From Polytrichum commune (taxonomy: Eukaryota > Streptophyta > Polytrichopsida > Polytrichales > Polytrichaceae), in the NCBI GenBank assembly GCA_950295325.1, contig OX485803.1:34921554-34985553 (forward strand): 64,000 nt of DNA. Reading direction: 5' to 3'. Below the pieces are notes generated by a model that worked only from the letters and a program-made list of their open reading frames with translations, had not been told where the DNA came from and did not search any database. Shown here one piece after another: positions 12,280 through 24,879 of this stretch (the first letter of the stretch is position 1; each line of letters starts with the position of its first letter). Both the position numbers and the translations under genes were made by a program.

Positions 12280-13130
12280 ACACAATAGAATAGATAGAGT
12301 GTAGTTACCCTAGTATAGTGTAGTGTAGTGTACTCGTGTGGTAGCATGGAAGGAAAGGAGCGGGGAGGGGACACTTGGAGGTGGTGGAGTTGTGGGAGGA
12401 ATACGGGTGGAAGCGTTTCCCCCTTCCCCGGCACCTTTGCAGCACATTGACCTAGCGACCTACCATACTAACTTAGTAGTAGTCCTCCGCTAGTCATGAC
12501 TAGCACCGAGATTTCAAAGGTCAATTGTACCAAGGCCCCCATAATTATCAGGAATTAGCCGATCTTATTAGCGGGTACAAGGAGGCAAAGGTAGCGCTAT
12601 TAGAGTCGCGGTAAGTACCGCCTTTAAATGCAGTTGAATAAGTGAGGTCGTAAGTAGATCTCAATGAGTGAGACTTGTTCGTCTTTGGATACGGCACTCA
12701 ATTACTTGAAAGTGGGAAGGGTTAATAATTCGTGGAAGCTCGCATTGTACTTATAACCCGAGGCGGCCCAAGGGAACCGGGGTACTTACGCGTAAGCCTT
12801 TTGTTGGACGGTGCTTTGTAATCGGCATTCATGAACGGTGGGCCGCACTTGATTACCTTCCAAACCCATGCACCTCTAAGTGAGAGCAACAATTAATATC
12901 TTGGGAGGAGCCTAGGATTGGTCTTTGCAAGTCCATCAATGGTAACGTGGTTTTTTTTTGGGGGGGGGGGGCCAAGGGCTATAGTGGGCACTTCCAACTC
13001 CACAACGACAAGTTAAGGAGTTGTGTACATACAAGAGTATCTCTCATCCATCGAACAAACATGTCCTCAAATGGGATTTGACATTACAATAAGTTTAACA
13101 TACCACGATTAGGATTACTCGTCCAATAAA
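12280..13130. other. Compositionally distinct, gene-less block
   Basis: This stretch is visibly richer in G and C, and in CG dinucleotides, than its flanks (for example around 12590-12850). I recognise no rRNA, tRNA, organellar gene or transposon protein in it. It contains a G run at 12960-12971. It could be an LTR or non-coding part of an unrecognised element, or transferred organellar DNA; I cannot distinguish these. Confidence 0.35.
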
Positions 13131-13329
13131 AGAAATGTCCGTGGTTTGCGTTGGTGTGAATGTGAGTTCGTTGGCCTATTATTGATCATGGTTAATCATG
13201 ATGCATTATAAGGTATTGTGCCTATCGAGACCGGCAATATGTAAGACCTAGCCTATCTGTACCACACTTAAACCTACACATTCAAGAATGCAACCCGGAC
13301 AAAGATATCATAGCCACCAAAAAACCAAT

Positions 13330-15010
13330 ACAAATACATGCCCTTTTGCGTAGATCCATGATCATCAAGGAAATTATCAAACAACCATCTCCATGGATAG
13401 ATTTACATGGCTATGGAAAAAAATGCTCAACCCACATAACCATTAACACCCTCTCGCCTCCAACACAATGCTTTGCCACAAAAATTCCTTCCACTAATCA
13501 ACCGCTACATTAAAACTTTACCTAGACACCCCTCAACTACTGCCCCTATGAGTCAAAACCATCACACCCTCCCACATGACATCCTAAGCAATCTCATCAA
13601 TATTTTCCAACTCAAACACTCCTACTACTTGATCCAATCACATGCCCCACAACTTTCACACAATGTGTGCTCCTACTTGTAATAGAACATACCAAAACAA
13701 CATCATGGACATGTTCATCTTCCTTAACAACCTCAATAGCATATATCTACTTCTAAATCCCGTAAGACACCCCTCCTCCCAAAATAATCACCCGGACAAG
13801 CTTCTCATCACACAAATTAGAAATGCCATCAAAACCTCACACCATAACACCACCATTAGAAAAGTAAGAGCACATACAAACATCCAAGGCAACGACAAAG
13901 CCAATAAATTCGCCAAATGAAGGGGCACTAAAACCACAAATCCTAAAAACCCTCTTCCACCATATAGGACACCAAACATCATTATGGCCCTCCATCTCCC
14001 CCACTTCAACCCAACACGACGGTTGAGTCATGAAAGAGGTACATAGAAAACAAATACAAAAGAGCCCTCATATCACCATGCTACAAACACATTACCAAAC
14101 GTATCAAAATGGCTATCCACTTAAGACATCCATCTTAAATGGTCCAACCTCTTCTAGAAGGCACCTTGGATCACAAATGCACAAATCACCCAAATTCTTA
14201 AATTCCAATATGGTAGATACATGGAAAGCTATTGAAAAAAACCATGTACTCAACAAATATTTCCCCACTATGCAACTTTGCCTACCAAAAAGAAAACAAT
14301 ACATGTATGCACCCTCCTATCATGTTGCACAAACCAACACATAAACAATCTTTGCACAAATAGACACAATAAAGCGGTTCACGCACTAGGAACCACTCTA
14401 TTAGCTCACCCCACCACAAGATGCTTCACACTCATAAACACCGGCAAAATCCATAACCATACGTTGGAGAACACAACACCATCATGGCTCCTCCCATGCA
14501 TGTGCTACCTCCCAAAATGCACACGCCCCACCAAAACTACGACTGAACATATTATGCATTCTTGGCACAAGACTCACATATAAGCCCCCATTCACACCCA
14601 ACTTAAAAGGTACAAGTTCTCAAATTCATATATTGTAACACCTGATTCCCTCAAGAAACCATCACAAGAAAACTAGAAAAATACGACACCCTACAAACAT
14701 CACTAATACAAACAAGGATGGACGGTTCTCACCCCATTTATCATTACAACAAGCATCAAAGGCACCATACATAAAGCCACTACAAAAACCCTCTTAGACC
14801 TCAAAATCTCTACCATTAAAATCCACAAACTCATGGAATCCTTATCACAAAGCTCCATTTGATACCTCACACATATCATCTGTAATAAATAAATAATTAG
14901 AAAATAAATAAACCCCAATCCCGCTCCCATAAACACAAAAACCACTAACCCCAATTTAACAATTAATTAATAATACTAAGCAACGAACTACCGGTCCACC
15001 TACTAATTGT
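13330..15010 (+). pseudogene. Non-LTR retrotransposon family 1, 3' half with RNase H (relic)
   Basis: The coding trace is in several frames. The RNase H segment is at about 13700-13920: NSIYLLLN, then the motif KVRAHTNIQGNDKANKFAK, which matches the H----GN--AD--AK signature of LINE RNase H with N in place of the expected D. A middle segment at 14030-14580 is rich in His, Thr and Asn. The C-terminal segment at about 14750-14890 (GTIHKATTKTLLDLKI, KIHKLMESLSQSSI) matches the C-terminal segments at 46179-46600 and 46640-47030. Frames change several times and contain stops, so no protein is made. The reverse transcriptase core upstream is absent or too decayed to see. These elements copy themselves by target-primed reverse transcription; this is a dead 3' fragment. 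Confidence 0.7.
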
Positions 15011-17182
15011 AGGCGTTAAATCACCTCGGCTCCAAGTCTATGGAGAAGAGACAATGAATGAATATCACATGTCAATGTACGAATACATTCACGTTCCCTT
15101 TTCTTTTTCTTTTTCAATTATGAGGTGTTGTGCCTTCCTTTCGGAAGGTAGGCTCTCGCCACAAACATATAGGGTGCATGTTTTACATTGTGGATGGATG
15201 AGAGTTGTGTTCATATACAACAATCTGTCTCTCATGCAACTCCATATACTCGATTCGTCATTGGATTAAAGAGTTTAATTATTCAAAAGAGTTAAAATTT
15301 CTAAATGAAAAAGAATGATGGTGAGGAATGTGTGATAGGAGTTCATTTAAACATGGGATCTCCAATCAAAGTGCAAATTCTTTTAAACAGAAGTATTCTT
15401 TCTTTCTTCTTTTTTTTTGGGGGGGGGGAGGGGGGATGAAGCTCACATGTGCTTGGAATGGGATGTATGTGTGCTTACTCATATGTTGCGTAATATTGTG
15501 TTGTATTGCTTATTAAACAAAACTATACCACATTCAAACAATTAGTTGTTGTGCTTGGAAGTAAACCTATGAGCCTACTAGTGATATGTATGGAGTGGTC
15601 TTAACATGGTTACAAAATAAGATGCTATTGTAGTACAAAATAAAATCATGTTTTTCTTCACCTCACTCAAATAACCTTTAGAATACCAATGATTGTCTAT
15701 GGAGAGACTTTCTTTTGACAAGAATGGTATGTTCACATGTGATATGCACAAGAGCGGAATCTTACCAAGTTAATCATGATAGAAGTCCAATTAACTCCCC
15801 AACTAGCTAGCTACATAAAATAAAACAAGCAACCACACATGTGTTGAAATCATATTTGAGCAAAATAAATTCCATATGCATCCCAATCCACCCTTCAAAA
15901 TTTTATCCTTTGGACATGAACTTCCTCATAGGACATTGAGGGCTTCAATACGAGTTGAATAAATGTTTGAGGAATATTCATTAAATGTTGAGTTGAAACC
16001 GAGAAAATACCAAACCTTCAAGGATAACGATGATATTCACTCAACTTCACATACTTGCCACTTTTTTTCATGCATTCAATATATATGACTCGATTTTCCA
16101 AGTATGAATTTCAACTTATTTGAACACTCATAAACTATGCATATCAATTGCCAATTGGATGGACTTGTTGTAAATAATTTATCAGTACTATATAAACAAA
16201 TATTTATATTTCAATTTTTGGTATTATGTTTCAGTTAGTCTAATGTTTCATATTATATCAATCGTAAATGAAGTTAATAAGCTCTCGTGTGTTGATACAT
16301 CGTAAATTTAAGAGGAATGCTAACATGTGAGAGGTGAGTAATAAGCAATGAGCAATGATGATAACATTTGCACAATTAACATAAATTTGTTGGTTATATC
16401 CTAATGAAGGGTCCTATAACCATGAAATTCTGAACACGTGGGATCCCAAATTCCTAATCTTGATGATTAGATTCATGTGGAATAATTATTAAGCATGACA
16501 AGTTGTGAGCATATACGTGTGTAGGATGATGTTGGTATAGAGAGAATGGCAAGTGAGCAATGACATGGATAGTTCAAACACTATGCATCTATGAAGAAAA
16601 TCAAGATCACATTCACATGTATGTCAAACATTAGAATACAAAGCCACTCAAACCATATTACTTTAGGCACATGAGGAATCACCAAATGTAATATTTCCAA
16701 GTCCCCATAATGCCCTTAGCTCCTTGTAATCTAGAACACAAGGATCATGCACTAATCATATGCGGTGTTTGGTTGGAGGCAAACCACAACTAGGGTAGCA
16801 ACGGCATCTATACCAAAACATGTGTGTAAGACATGAAAGAATGTGCATAGTCAAAGGGAGGCCACAAAGGCAATCAATCTAAAGATCGAGTGCAATGCTT
16901 GCTATTTGTGGATAGAGGATGACAAATTGAGGGTTTTGGAAGTCAAGAAACGTATTATCAAGCCAAAGGTACACACTCAAGTTGTCACCCTTCATTTAAG
17001 CTTCAAGTGATTTGAAGGTTCCTATACCAATCAATGGCATCAACCAAATGTTTTTGAAGAATCCATGTTCAAGCTACACCAAATCCCCTAGGCATTGAGA
17101 TACAATGTAAAGCTAAAATAGGGCAAAAGCATTGGGAGTTTGCTCTCCACTAATTGGCATTTCTTAAACAAGGTGAGACTTA
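15011..17182. other. Non-genic stretch with a G run
   Basis: A T-then-G homopolymer junction lies at about 15411-15436. No gene, RNA or element was recognised. Confidence 0.4.
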
Positions 17183-17758
17183 GGGGTTGTTTACATCATG
17201 GACCATGAAGTCATTCCAAGGTCCTGTAAAAGATGTGATTGGCTGTTGAACTCGTCCCTAGCCCATTTTGGTTTACACCCAAGAAAAAAAAAATGTTTGA
17301 GTGACCATGGAGTTCGAGGTCTCCAAAAGACATAGTTTAAGGCCTACATTATCCACTAACATGGTCCAACGACTTTTGCGGTGGGAGAGCCAAAAGATGT
17401 GCTTCGGTAGAAAAAACCAAGGGCCCATGGCAAAGAAATGTTGTTATAATAAAAATTTAATGAATATTTTTCAAAGAAGAGAAGATGAAGACAAAAGAAG
17501 GCAAAACAATTAACAAACTTTAATTTATTTTCAAAATTACTTTTTTTGAAAATATATTAAAAAACACACATTCACTTTTGGGTGCTTGGTCATTCCTCTT
17601 GGTCGACATTTGGTTTACACCTAGTGAGGGGCCCAAAGACTTTGTAAAATCGATTTTCTTAAGAAATCAGACCATGAAAGTTGGATCATCAAGTCGGACC
17701 ATGGAAAAAGGCCATCATCCATGGTCTGACTTGCATGGTTCATGGTGTAAACCGGCCA
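17183..17758. mobile_element. 576-bp PIF/Harbinger-like MITE
   Basis: The left end GGGGTTGTTTACATCATGG and right end CCATGGTGTAAACCGGCC-like sequence are inverted copies; the match continues through ACCATG-A-GTC. It is flanked by TTA on the left and TAA on the right, so the duplication is near-perfect or slightly decayed. An internal 70-codon frame at 17301-17513 has no recognisable domain. Confidence 0.65.
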
Positions 17759-19659
17759 TAAGGAGTAAGGACCTAGGGTGAAACAACCCTTATAAATATG
17801 CAATGCTCACGGGGAAAGAAAGGTTGTCACCTTCATTCAAGTCATACTGAACCCTTAAAAGCGTTGAATCCAAAACGCTCGCTTACACAAAGTTGCACCA
17901 ACACATTCCCAAAACATATAAAAATCCCATGTTGAGAGTGCTCTTTCTTCTAGGTGACGGTGGTGGGGATGAGGATGATGTGTGGTGATGTAGTAGAATT
18001 ATTTTTTTCCCCCAAGAGCATTGTCGCAATATCACCGAGATTACCGATATCACCTATTAGTGCGGGGTGCTACTAATTGCGAAAGTCGATCCAAGGAACG
18101 AGGGTCGTATAGTAAACCCATGAATTACGTGGGTTATCATTTGAAGCTGAAAATTGCTATAGCTTTAGGGGGAATTGTTAAATTGACCACGTAGTTTGTT
18201 AAAATGACCACACAAACGCGTCACGCAGTCACATGATCTACCAAAACTCGATTTTCCATCGCACACATGAAGAGGAGCAAAACATTAGCTTTATGTTAGA
18301 ATCAATAAACTTGGTAAACTCAAATGACAAGGCAACACCTGATCGACACCTTACATATTGAATGTGGCCGTTTTAGCCAGTGTGTGGTCAGTCGATTCGA
18401 CAATCCCCTAACTTTCTATTAAGAACATCAATTTTTTTTAACCAAAAGACACATACGTAGCTTATACGCACACAAGGAAATACGAAATAACTTCCTTGAC
18501 ATACAATCATATTCTTCACAACGAGATGAGAGCTATAAAAACACATAGCTTCAAGTGATGGCGCACAATAAAAGGTGATGCCGGGTTGCATGTTATAAAT
18601 CATATTTTACTTGGTGGGGTCTGACATTAGTGAGCCTAAAGTGAGCGCGGGGCCTTGACTCTCTACATAACATTCTCTCTTATGTCATCCAGCTATACAG
18701 AAGGGACAGTGTGGGAAGTGAAGTCAACAAGTGAGCTGGCCCATGAGGATGGGAAGACATGACCAATGTTTGGTCCTCCTCTTAAATATCACACGGCCTT
18801 TTACCATAGAGGCCTCTCTACTCTACTCTGACACAAAGTGATTATTTCCCCTCGGGATTTGCCACATGTCGTACTCGCATTCGCTATGACGCACTTGTAT
18901 TCCACGTGGAAACCACATTTCGGCACATGTGTTAAGCTGAAATAGAGGCCCCTCTACGGTACATTCATTGGAAACTTGTCATTGGAAGGTTTTGGGAAGG
19001 GTATGAAGATACACATGGTCTCTCACGTCAAAGTGCTTTCTTCCACAATCTATCATAATTTGTTGGCTAATTTTGGAGAATCTCCCATGCAATTTTGTGC
19101 TCTTAACCCCTAAATGCCCAAGAAGCCCAAAAGTCGTTGCAAACATTTTTCAAAGTTGTATCTCTCAAGGCAAACTTTTCTCTTTTCTTGTTGTGTTTTC
19201 TTGCACCTTGACATGATAATTTTATGCATTGTCTATTGAAGAAATGAATTGAAAGTTTATATTAATGACTCCAAGATATGGACCTTAAAGTGGTTGGAAC
19301 CCTTAGGTTTTTTGGTTACAACGTTATCTATTTTGGGAAAGTAGCAATGTCAATGACATTCATATTTTTGGTTTTTCTCACCAAATCATGCAACTCAAAC
19401 TTTTAGTTAATCATGCCAAAGATCAAGTAGTTTTGATACATCTTGGAAATTTTACTACTTTATGAAGAAAATGCTTGTCAAATGATTTGGAGGAGACCAA
19501 GGATAAAGATCCATATTCCAACCGCATGGATGTGATTTAATCTTAACTCCCTAAATTTCCTCTTGCATGACAACACAAAATAAAGTTTTTGAGTCATACT
19601 TTGTAGTACATCTTTGATTCAAGCCAAAACCCCCATGCTTTTGGCAGTTAAGCTAACCA
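17759..19659. other. Non-genic stretch
   Basis: No gene recognised. No clear repeat boundaries were found. Confidence 0.35.
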
Positions 19660-20285
19660 TGGGTTTTCAACAATGGCTTACACATATTCCCTCCTCTTGG
19701 TTAGGCAATCAAGCAACCTCACTTTTCTGACACCTTGCCCAACAAGGATTTGACACCTAGCACAAATCAACAACCATGTGGAAGGCATCATGGGGTCTAT
19801 CTCATTGGGAAACCCATGACAACATTCTTTAGATTTAACATTTGATGATCTCAAGGAGGCTTTCCTTGCTAAAGAGTGGAAATCTTTCCACTTCACAAAG
19901 AAGAAACTAGATTACCTCCACCTCAAGGATTTTCTCAAGCATGAATGTGAATTGTACTTGAAGCAATCAATGACACCAACACACTACAAGTACATAGTTG
20001 CTTACCGCATCCCGAATCATAGACTTGCCATTGAAATTAGACAATGATCGACTATCCTTCTCTTTTATAAATAATAGATTATTCCACTTTTGCTCTTATA
20101 ATACAGTTGAAATCGAGGCACACTTTGTACTAGAGTGCCCCCTATATAACTTGTTTGAGGATAAGTTTCAATCACTTTTTGAGAATATAGTATTTAGGAG
20201 TCTCAAGTCTCTATTGCAATTGAACCATCAAGTGCATATTAGCTTCTATCTAATGGAAGCCATCCACACTCCGCCACTATAGATA
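19660..20285 (+). pseudogene. Non-LTR retrotransposon family 2, C-terminal fragment (relic)
   Basis: One frame from about 19835 reads FLAKEWKSFHFTKKKLDYLH, then HYKYIVAYRIPNHRLAIEI and a stop. A shifted frame then gives NRLFHFCSYNTVEIEAHFVL followed by ECPLY, the C-x-C/H-C pattern found near the C-terminus of many LINE-type reverse transcriptases, here with the first Cys replaced by Phe. It ends with a segment containing LLQLNHQVHISFYL. A second, more broken copy lies at 30285-30900. Frameshift and stop show it is inactive. Confidence 0.6.
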
Positions 20286-20289
20286 ATTA

Positions 20290-21605
20290 AACAATTGGAC
20301 ACCGACCTGCTGTACATTTAGTCTCGCTAGCCTTTTGGCTTCCTAGATGTTAAGTAAGATTCATTTGATTACGAGAGGACATTAATTTTTTTTAAATGAT
20401 CGGGTAAATTAAGATAGATGCTTTTAAAGACGTCACTCTAAGTGTTGAGCGCAAATACCTTTTTTTAAATGCAACTCTCGGAATGGTTCTAATTTGCAAT
20501 TGAGAGAAGGTTCCATTGCATCAAGTTCTATTAGGTTTTCATAAGCTTAAGTTATAAGGGTTTTTTAAGTTTTATTGGTAGATAACCATAATAACACATG
20601 GGGTCTAAAGTCAAGATGGTGGACATTATATATATATACACTTGTTATGTGAGATTTGTAGAGTGTTGATTTTAGGGTGTTGATTTACTTGGTAAATTCT
20701 TACAATCCGAGCAAAAAGTCATACCACTACGGAATTTTGAATAGTTCGTGACACTAGATACCATAAGCGGTGTAGACTACTTCATGGTCTCTAACCATGG
20801 ATTTATGAGCAACTTTATCTTTAAATAGTCATCATGGGCTCTAAAATAAGAATCAACGTTTTCACCCTCCCATTTTATACGTGTCATGAACATTTTTACT
20901 TCTCACACTGTGAATAAAATAAATACAAAAAACACCATTGTTTTTATGTTTCACACCCACGTGAAGATGAGCCCTTTTTTCCCTACGTTGGTCATGTTTT
21001 ACCAAAGTACAAAGTAGGATGACTTCCTCCTTTTTGGGGAGGTGGTCTCTATAGTCATGTATCCTCAAAGTCCAACTCATCTAGTTTGGGAGGGGTTTCT
21101 TTATTTATTCATTTTTCTTAATACTCAAGGGGGATCCATTGTGGGTTTTTTTTTTTAACTTCCATTTGTTGAGCATAAAGTATGTGAGATATTTAATGAT
21201 CATGTGATGTACGTGTTTCATGAGTTTTGTTATGTTCTTTTGGAGATGTTAAGAGGTGCTCTCACGTTTATGAATTAGCTCCCAAGCTAGGGGTTCTTAC
21301 ATGTGGCATGCATGGGTTCTAACATGTATTCTCCCAATAGCCCCTTAAGCCTTTTGGCTTGCCGACTTTAAAATCAAATTCAACGCAATTGGGTATGGGG
21401 CTTAGAGTTTAACAATACATATTATTTTTCAACGTACTACTACATACTCGTAGTACAATGAAATAAGTGCATCATGTGTAAAATGTGCTGACACGCTTTT
21501 ATGTTGCACTAGGATATAATAAGCTACATAGTATGTAACATGTTATTTATTCTCCACACTATCAATTCACTCCAAGTTTGTCATGCTTTAGTCACCATCT
21601 TCTTA
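20290..21605. other. Non-genic stretch
   Basis: Contains a short TA microsatellite near 20627-20639. No gene or element recognised. Confidence 0.4.
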
Positions 21606-21612
21606 ACTTCTA

Positions 21613-21833
21613 CACTGATATGTGCAATTAGATTACCTTTGTGAATAGGTTGCCCCTTTACCCTTGTAAAATACCTTGGGCAAAAATAGGATCACTAAAA
21701 GTGACACCTTTGTTTATTCGTTTATATAGCAACCATAATTTTTTTGAATAGTAGTTTGTTATTGTGGTAATTAATACTCAAAATAATGTGGAGTGTCAAT
21801 AGCACAAGGCAACTTAATTGGCACATATCAGTG
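21613..21833. mobile_element. 221-bp TA-flanked MITE
   Basis: It begins CACTGATATGTGCAATTA and ends TAATTGGCACATATCAGTG, a near-perfect inverted repeat, with TA at 21611-21612 and 21834-21835. A partial copy of its right half lies at about 49480-49580. CACTG ends and TA insertion are consistent with a Tc1/mariner-related MITE. Confidence 0.75.
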
Positions 21834-21892
21834 TAGGCGTTGGTAAAAATCAGGTTCTAAATGGTACACCTTCATATTCGACGAGGGAAAAG

Positions 21893-21920
21893 AAAGAAAG
21901 AAGGAAGGAAGGAAGGAAAG
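21893..21920. repeat. AAGG microsatellite
   Basis: Tandem GGAA/GAAA units read directly. Confidence 0.8.
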
Positions 21921-22858
21921 AGATGTTTCCATGACATATGGCATATATCTTGTTCACCAATTGAGATATTCTTAGAATCGTCTATAATGAGTATTAATTT
22001 CAAAATCACCATGACAAACCCCTCTAGGTATTTGTATTGGTGTGGGTGTGTAAATTCGTACATGAAGCACTCAAAAAAAGTGTGTTGGGGATTTGTGGTG
22101 TCTACGTCGACTCAATCCATTGCTATGTCCTGCGATCATCCTCCACACATGGTCAATTCTAGTTGATTGCATGACCGAGGCCATTGTGTGGCTCATTTCA
22201 AACACCATCTCAGAAAGCATAGTCAATAATCAATTGCGACGTGGTTTAGATTCAAAACAATTTTAGAAATCCACAATACAAAAAAAGACACACACAAAAT
22301 AAATATGCACTAAAGAGCAACAAGGATTACTTTAAAGCAAAACCATGCACTGACAATATATGATTTATACCACGGTATCCTAAAAATAAAACAAACTTTG
22401 TTTGCGGGATTTATAACAACCTATATATTTGAACTCAAAGTCACACATTGTGTGGGATTGCTTCGATTTTGAAACTGCTTCAATTTTTTGACATCATCAA
22501 TAAAAGAAAAACCCTATCTTTGACCACAAGTAGTTTTTTCTAGTTATCAGGGAGTGTTACCCCCGGGACTCAAGGTGTTGGTCAAAAGTCTTCATGATTT
22601 GCCCTTGAAGGCGATAGAAATTTAGTGTGGCCCACACTATTTGTCCACATCACTAACATGACCATCTAGTGTAGTATACAATCGCTTTCATAAAGAGTAA
22701 CTTCATTCGTCTTCTCATACGATTCAACGAACATGCAAATATAATAAAGGTGTGTTGTATCTCGTAACAACCATTACATTACACTCATTCTTCTTAGTGT
22801 GTGTGGCATAGCAAATTGGTGTGACACATAGATTATAGTGATCTGTGTGGGTTGTTAC
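21921..22858. other. Non-genic stretch
   Basis: No recognisable gene; the 101-codon frame beginning at 21861 runs through the simple repeat and is not credible as a protein. Confidence 0.35.
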
Positions 22859-23143
22859 CAGAGCCCAACATTTTCCTTTCTAATTGCACTCATACCCAGA
22901 CCATGCCCATCAGCAGCGACCTATGCCCACCCATGCCCACCCATAGCATGACATGTGCCCACCCATGCTATTCAAATTGCGCCCATGTATTCAAAAATTG
23001 TGTATTGTGTAATTGTGTAATTGTGCCCCACCCATGCCCACCCATTAACAATAATATCGCAGCCATGCCCATCCATGCCCACCCTAAACCCATGGGCATG
23101 GTTGGGCATGGGCATGAGTATGGGCACCCAATGTAGGGCTCTG
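22859..23143. mobile_element. 285-bp hAT-type MITE with perfect 8-bp duplication
   Basis: It begins CAGAGCCCAACAT and ends ATGTAGGGCTCTG. The flanking octamer GTTGTTAC is present exactly at 22851-22858 and 23144-23151. An 8-bp target duplication with CAGAG-type ends is the hallmark of the hAT superfamily. The interior is filled with CCCATGCCCA-like repeats and closes with their complement (GGGCATGGGCATG), so the element can fold on itself. No transposase is present. Confidence 0.88.
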
Positions 23144-23365
23144 GTTGTTACGTAACACCGAGTGTCATATGACACCCACGCTAGTTGTCACTTGGTGAAT
23201 CCAAGACACTTAATGTGGGTTAATGATGATCTCTCTCTCACACACATGAGATATGTTGCAATGACGTAATTTCCCAAAGTCAGATCCAAACTATAAATAT
23301 CAATTCCATTTTCTCAAAGTAATACTACAATTGTTGTAGTAAGTACGAAACAAACCGCGTAGTGT

Positions 23366-23396
<31 letters not shown>
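23366..23396. repeat. TA/CA compound microsatellite
   Basis: An alternating TA run followed by a CA run, read directly. Confidence 0.85.
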
Positions 23397-23399
<3 letters not shown>

Positions 23400-24879
23400 G
23401 TTATAAGTGTGAGTTTTAAAAAGGTTTGTTGTACTCTCCAATCCCAACTGTAAATACAGGGCCAACTGCAGACTAGGTGAGGGGGAGGATGGAGGGAATT
23501 CACTTGACAGGAGAGGACATACAGCATCTTGTACACGTGGCAAGTCAGGAGAGGGCGAACCTTGATGGTCTTCCTGCACCCACACTCGGGACCCAAGGCA
23601 AGACACACGTGGCTACCCCGTTGTCCTTGTCAAGTGGTCACTAGGATGTACACTATCACTAAGTTAAACCCCATGTAGACTATAATATGCATAGCATTAC
23701 TCAACACTAGGCGGCTCTTGTGGCGTGGAGTAATAGGCTTTTTTTTGGGTGCATAATTCTCCTTTTTTTAAATGTTGGGCCATATTTAGATAAGATAATA
23801 ACGTCGTTGGTGTGGGCATTGACACTTCCAAGTGGGGGAGGGTGTTGGCTCAAAATACCTGCAAATGGAAACCGGACATAAAGAAGATGCAAAGTCCTAG
23901 CACATTGAGGAGAGAGTTCAAGTGCAGAGGGTGAACTTAGTCTAGCTGGAAGGATGGGTGTTGTCAAGAGGATCTATCGAAGCAAAGTAAGATGAACGTG
24001 GTTGTGTGGCGAGACTGAGGTGTGGGCGTTGTTAACCAGAAGACATGGTTCCTACCTTTGGCAAAGTAGGATCAAGAAGGTAAAGATTAAGGGGAGCTAG
24101 AGGAAGAAGAAGTTGATATAGGCCAACTCATGGACTAAGGGCAAGAAGGCGGGTAGGAGGAGTGCGCATTAGCCTCTACCTAAAGTTGGACACGAAGTGG
24201 TTGTAGTCTGGACTGTGAGGTGTGACGACCTAGCCCCAATCGTAGGAGAGGAGTGGAGAGCACCACACATGAAGCTTGATGAGGACATCAAGTTCTTCAA
24301 ATGGGGTAGGATGTAAGACCCCTCAAGTGTGGAGGACTACTAGAGGAGTTGGACGCACCTAAGAGTGGGCGTAACCTCGAGTGCAAAGGGCAGAACCCGG
24401 TTGGGAGACTCGATCTAGGTGGGTAGACTAGCTTGAGCTTTAGAAAGAGGGTAGGCCATATAATGTTCTGAATAGTAACTCTTTATATGATTTAGTGTGG
24501 CATTAGAATTAACGTGCCATGTATTTATTGTGGACCACATTAATAGGTATTCAAACTCTTTTAAATTTGAATTGTTGATTAATTACAAAATTTTGAAGTC
24601 TCCTATCATAGTAAAAATGGGATGTTATGTTATTGTAATATTGACTTATAGTAATCTATGTTCATGATACATAACGTGGCTCACTGTAATAAATATTAGT
24701 CAGAAGTGCAAACATATAATTCATATAATTATTCCAACTTATTTACTACTACAAATTGCTTTGCAACCTTTTGAATGGTTGTGTCGTAATCATCCAAGGA
24801 GATAATGTGTGCTCCACTTCCAGAGACATTTCTCTAGAAATTGTCATCTAAGCACCAAGACAACAATTCCAAAGTTTTT
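23397..24879. other. Non-genic stretch, purine-rich in part
   Basis: The part from about 23900 to 24460 is rich in G and A on the plus strand and higher in GC than the surroundings. It might be LTR or leader sequence of an unrecognised retroelement, but no motif proves that. Confidence 0.3.

Noticed and set aside
12280-13130. rRNA or organellar gene insertion
   Set aside because: No conserved rRNA, tRNA or organellar coding stretch could be recognised, so only a compositional note is kept.
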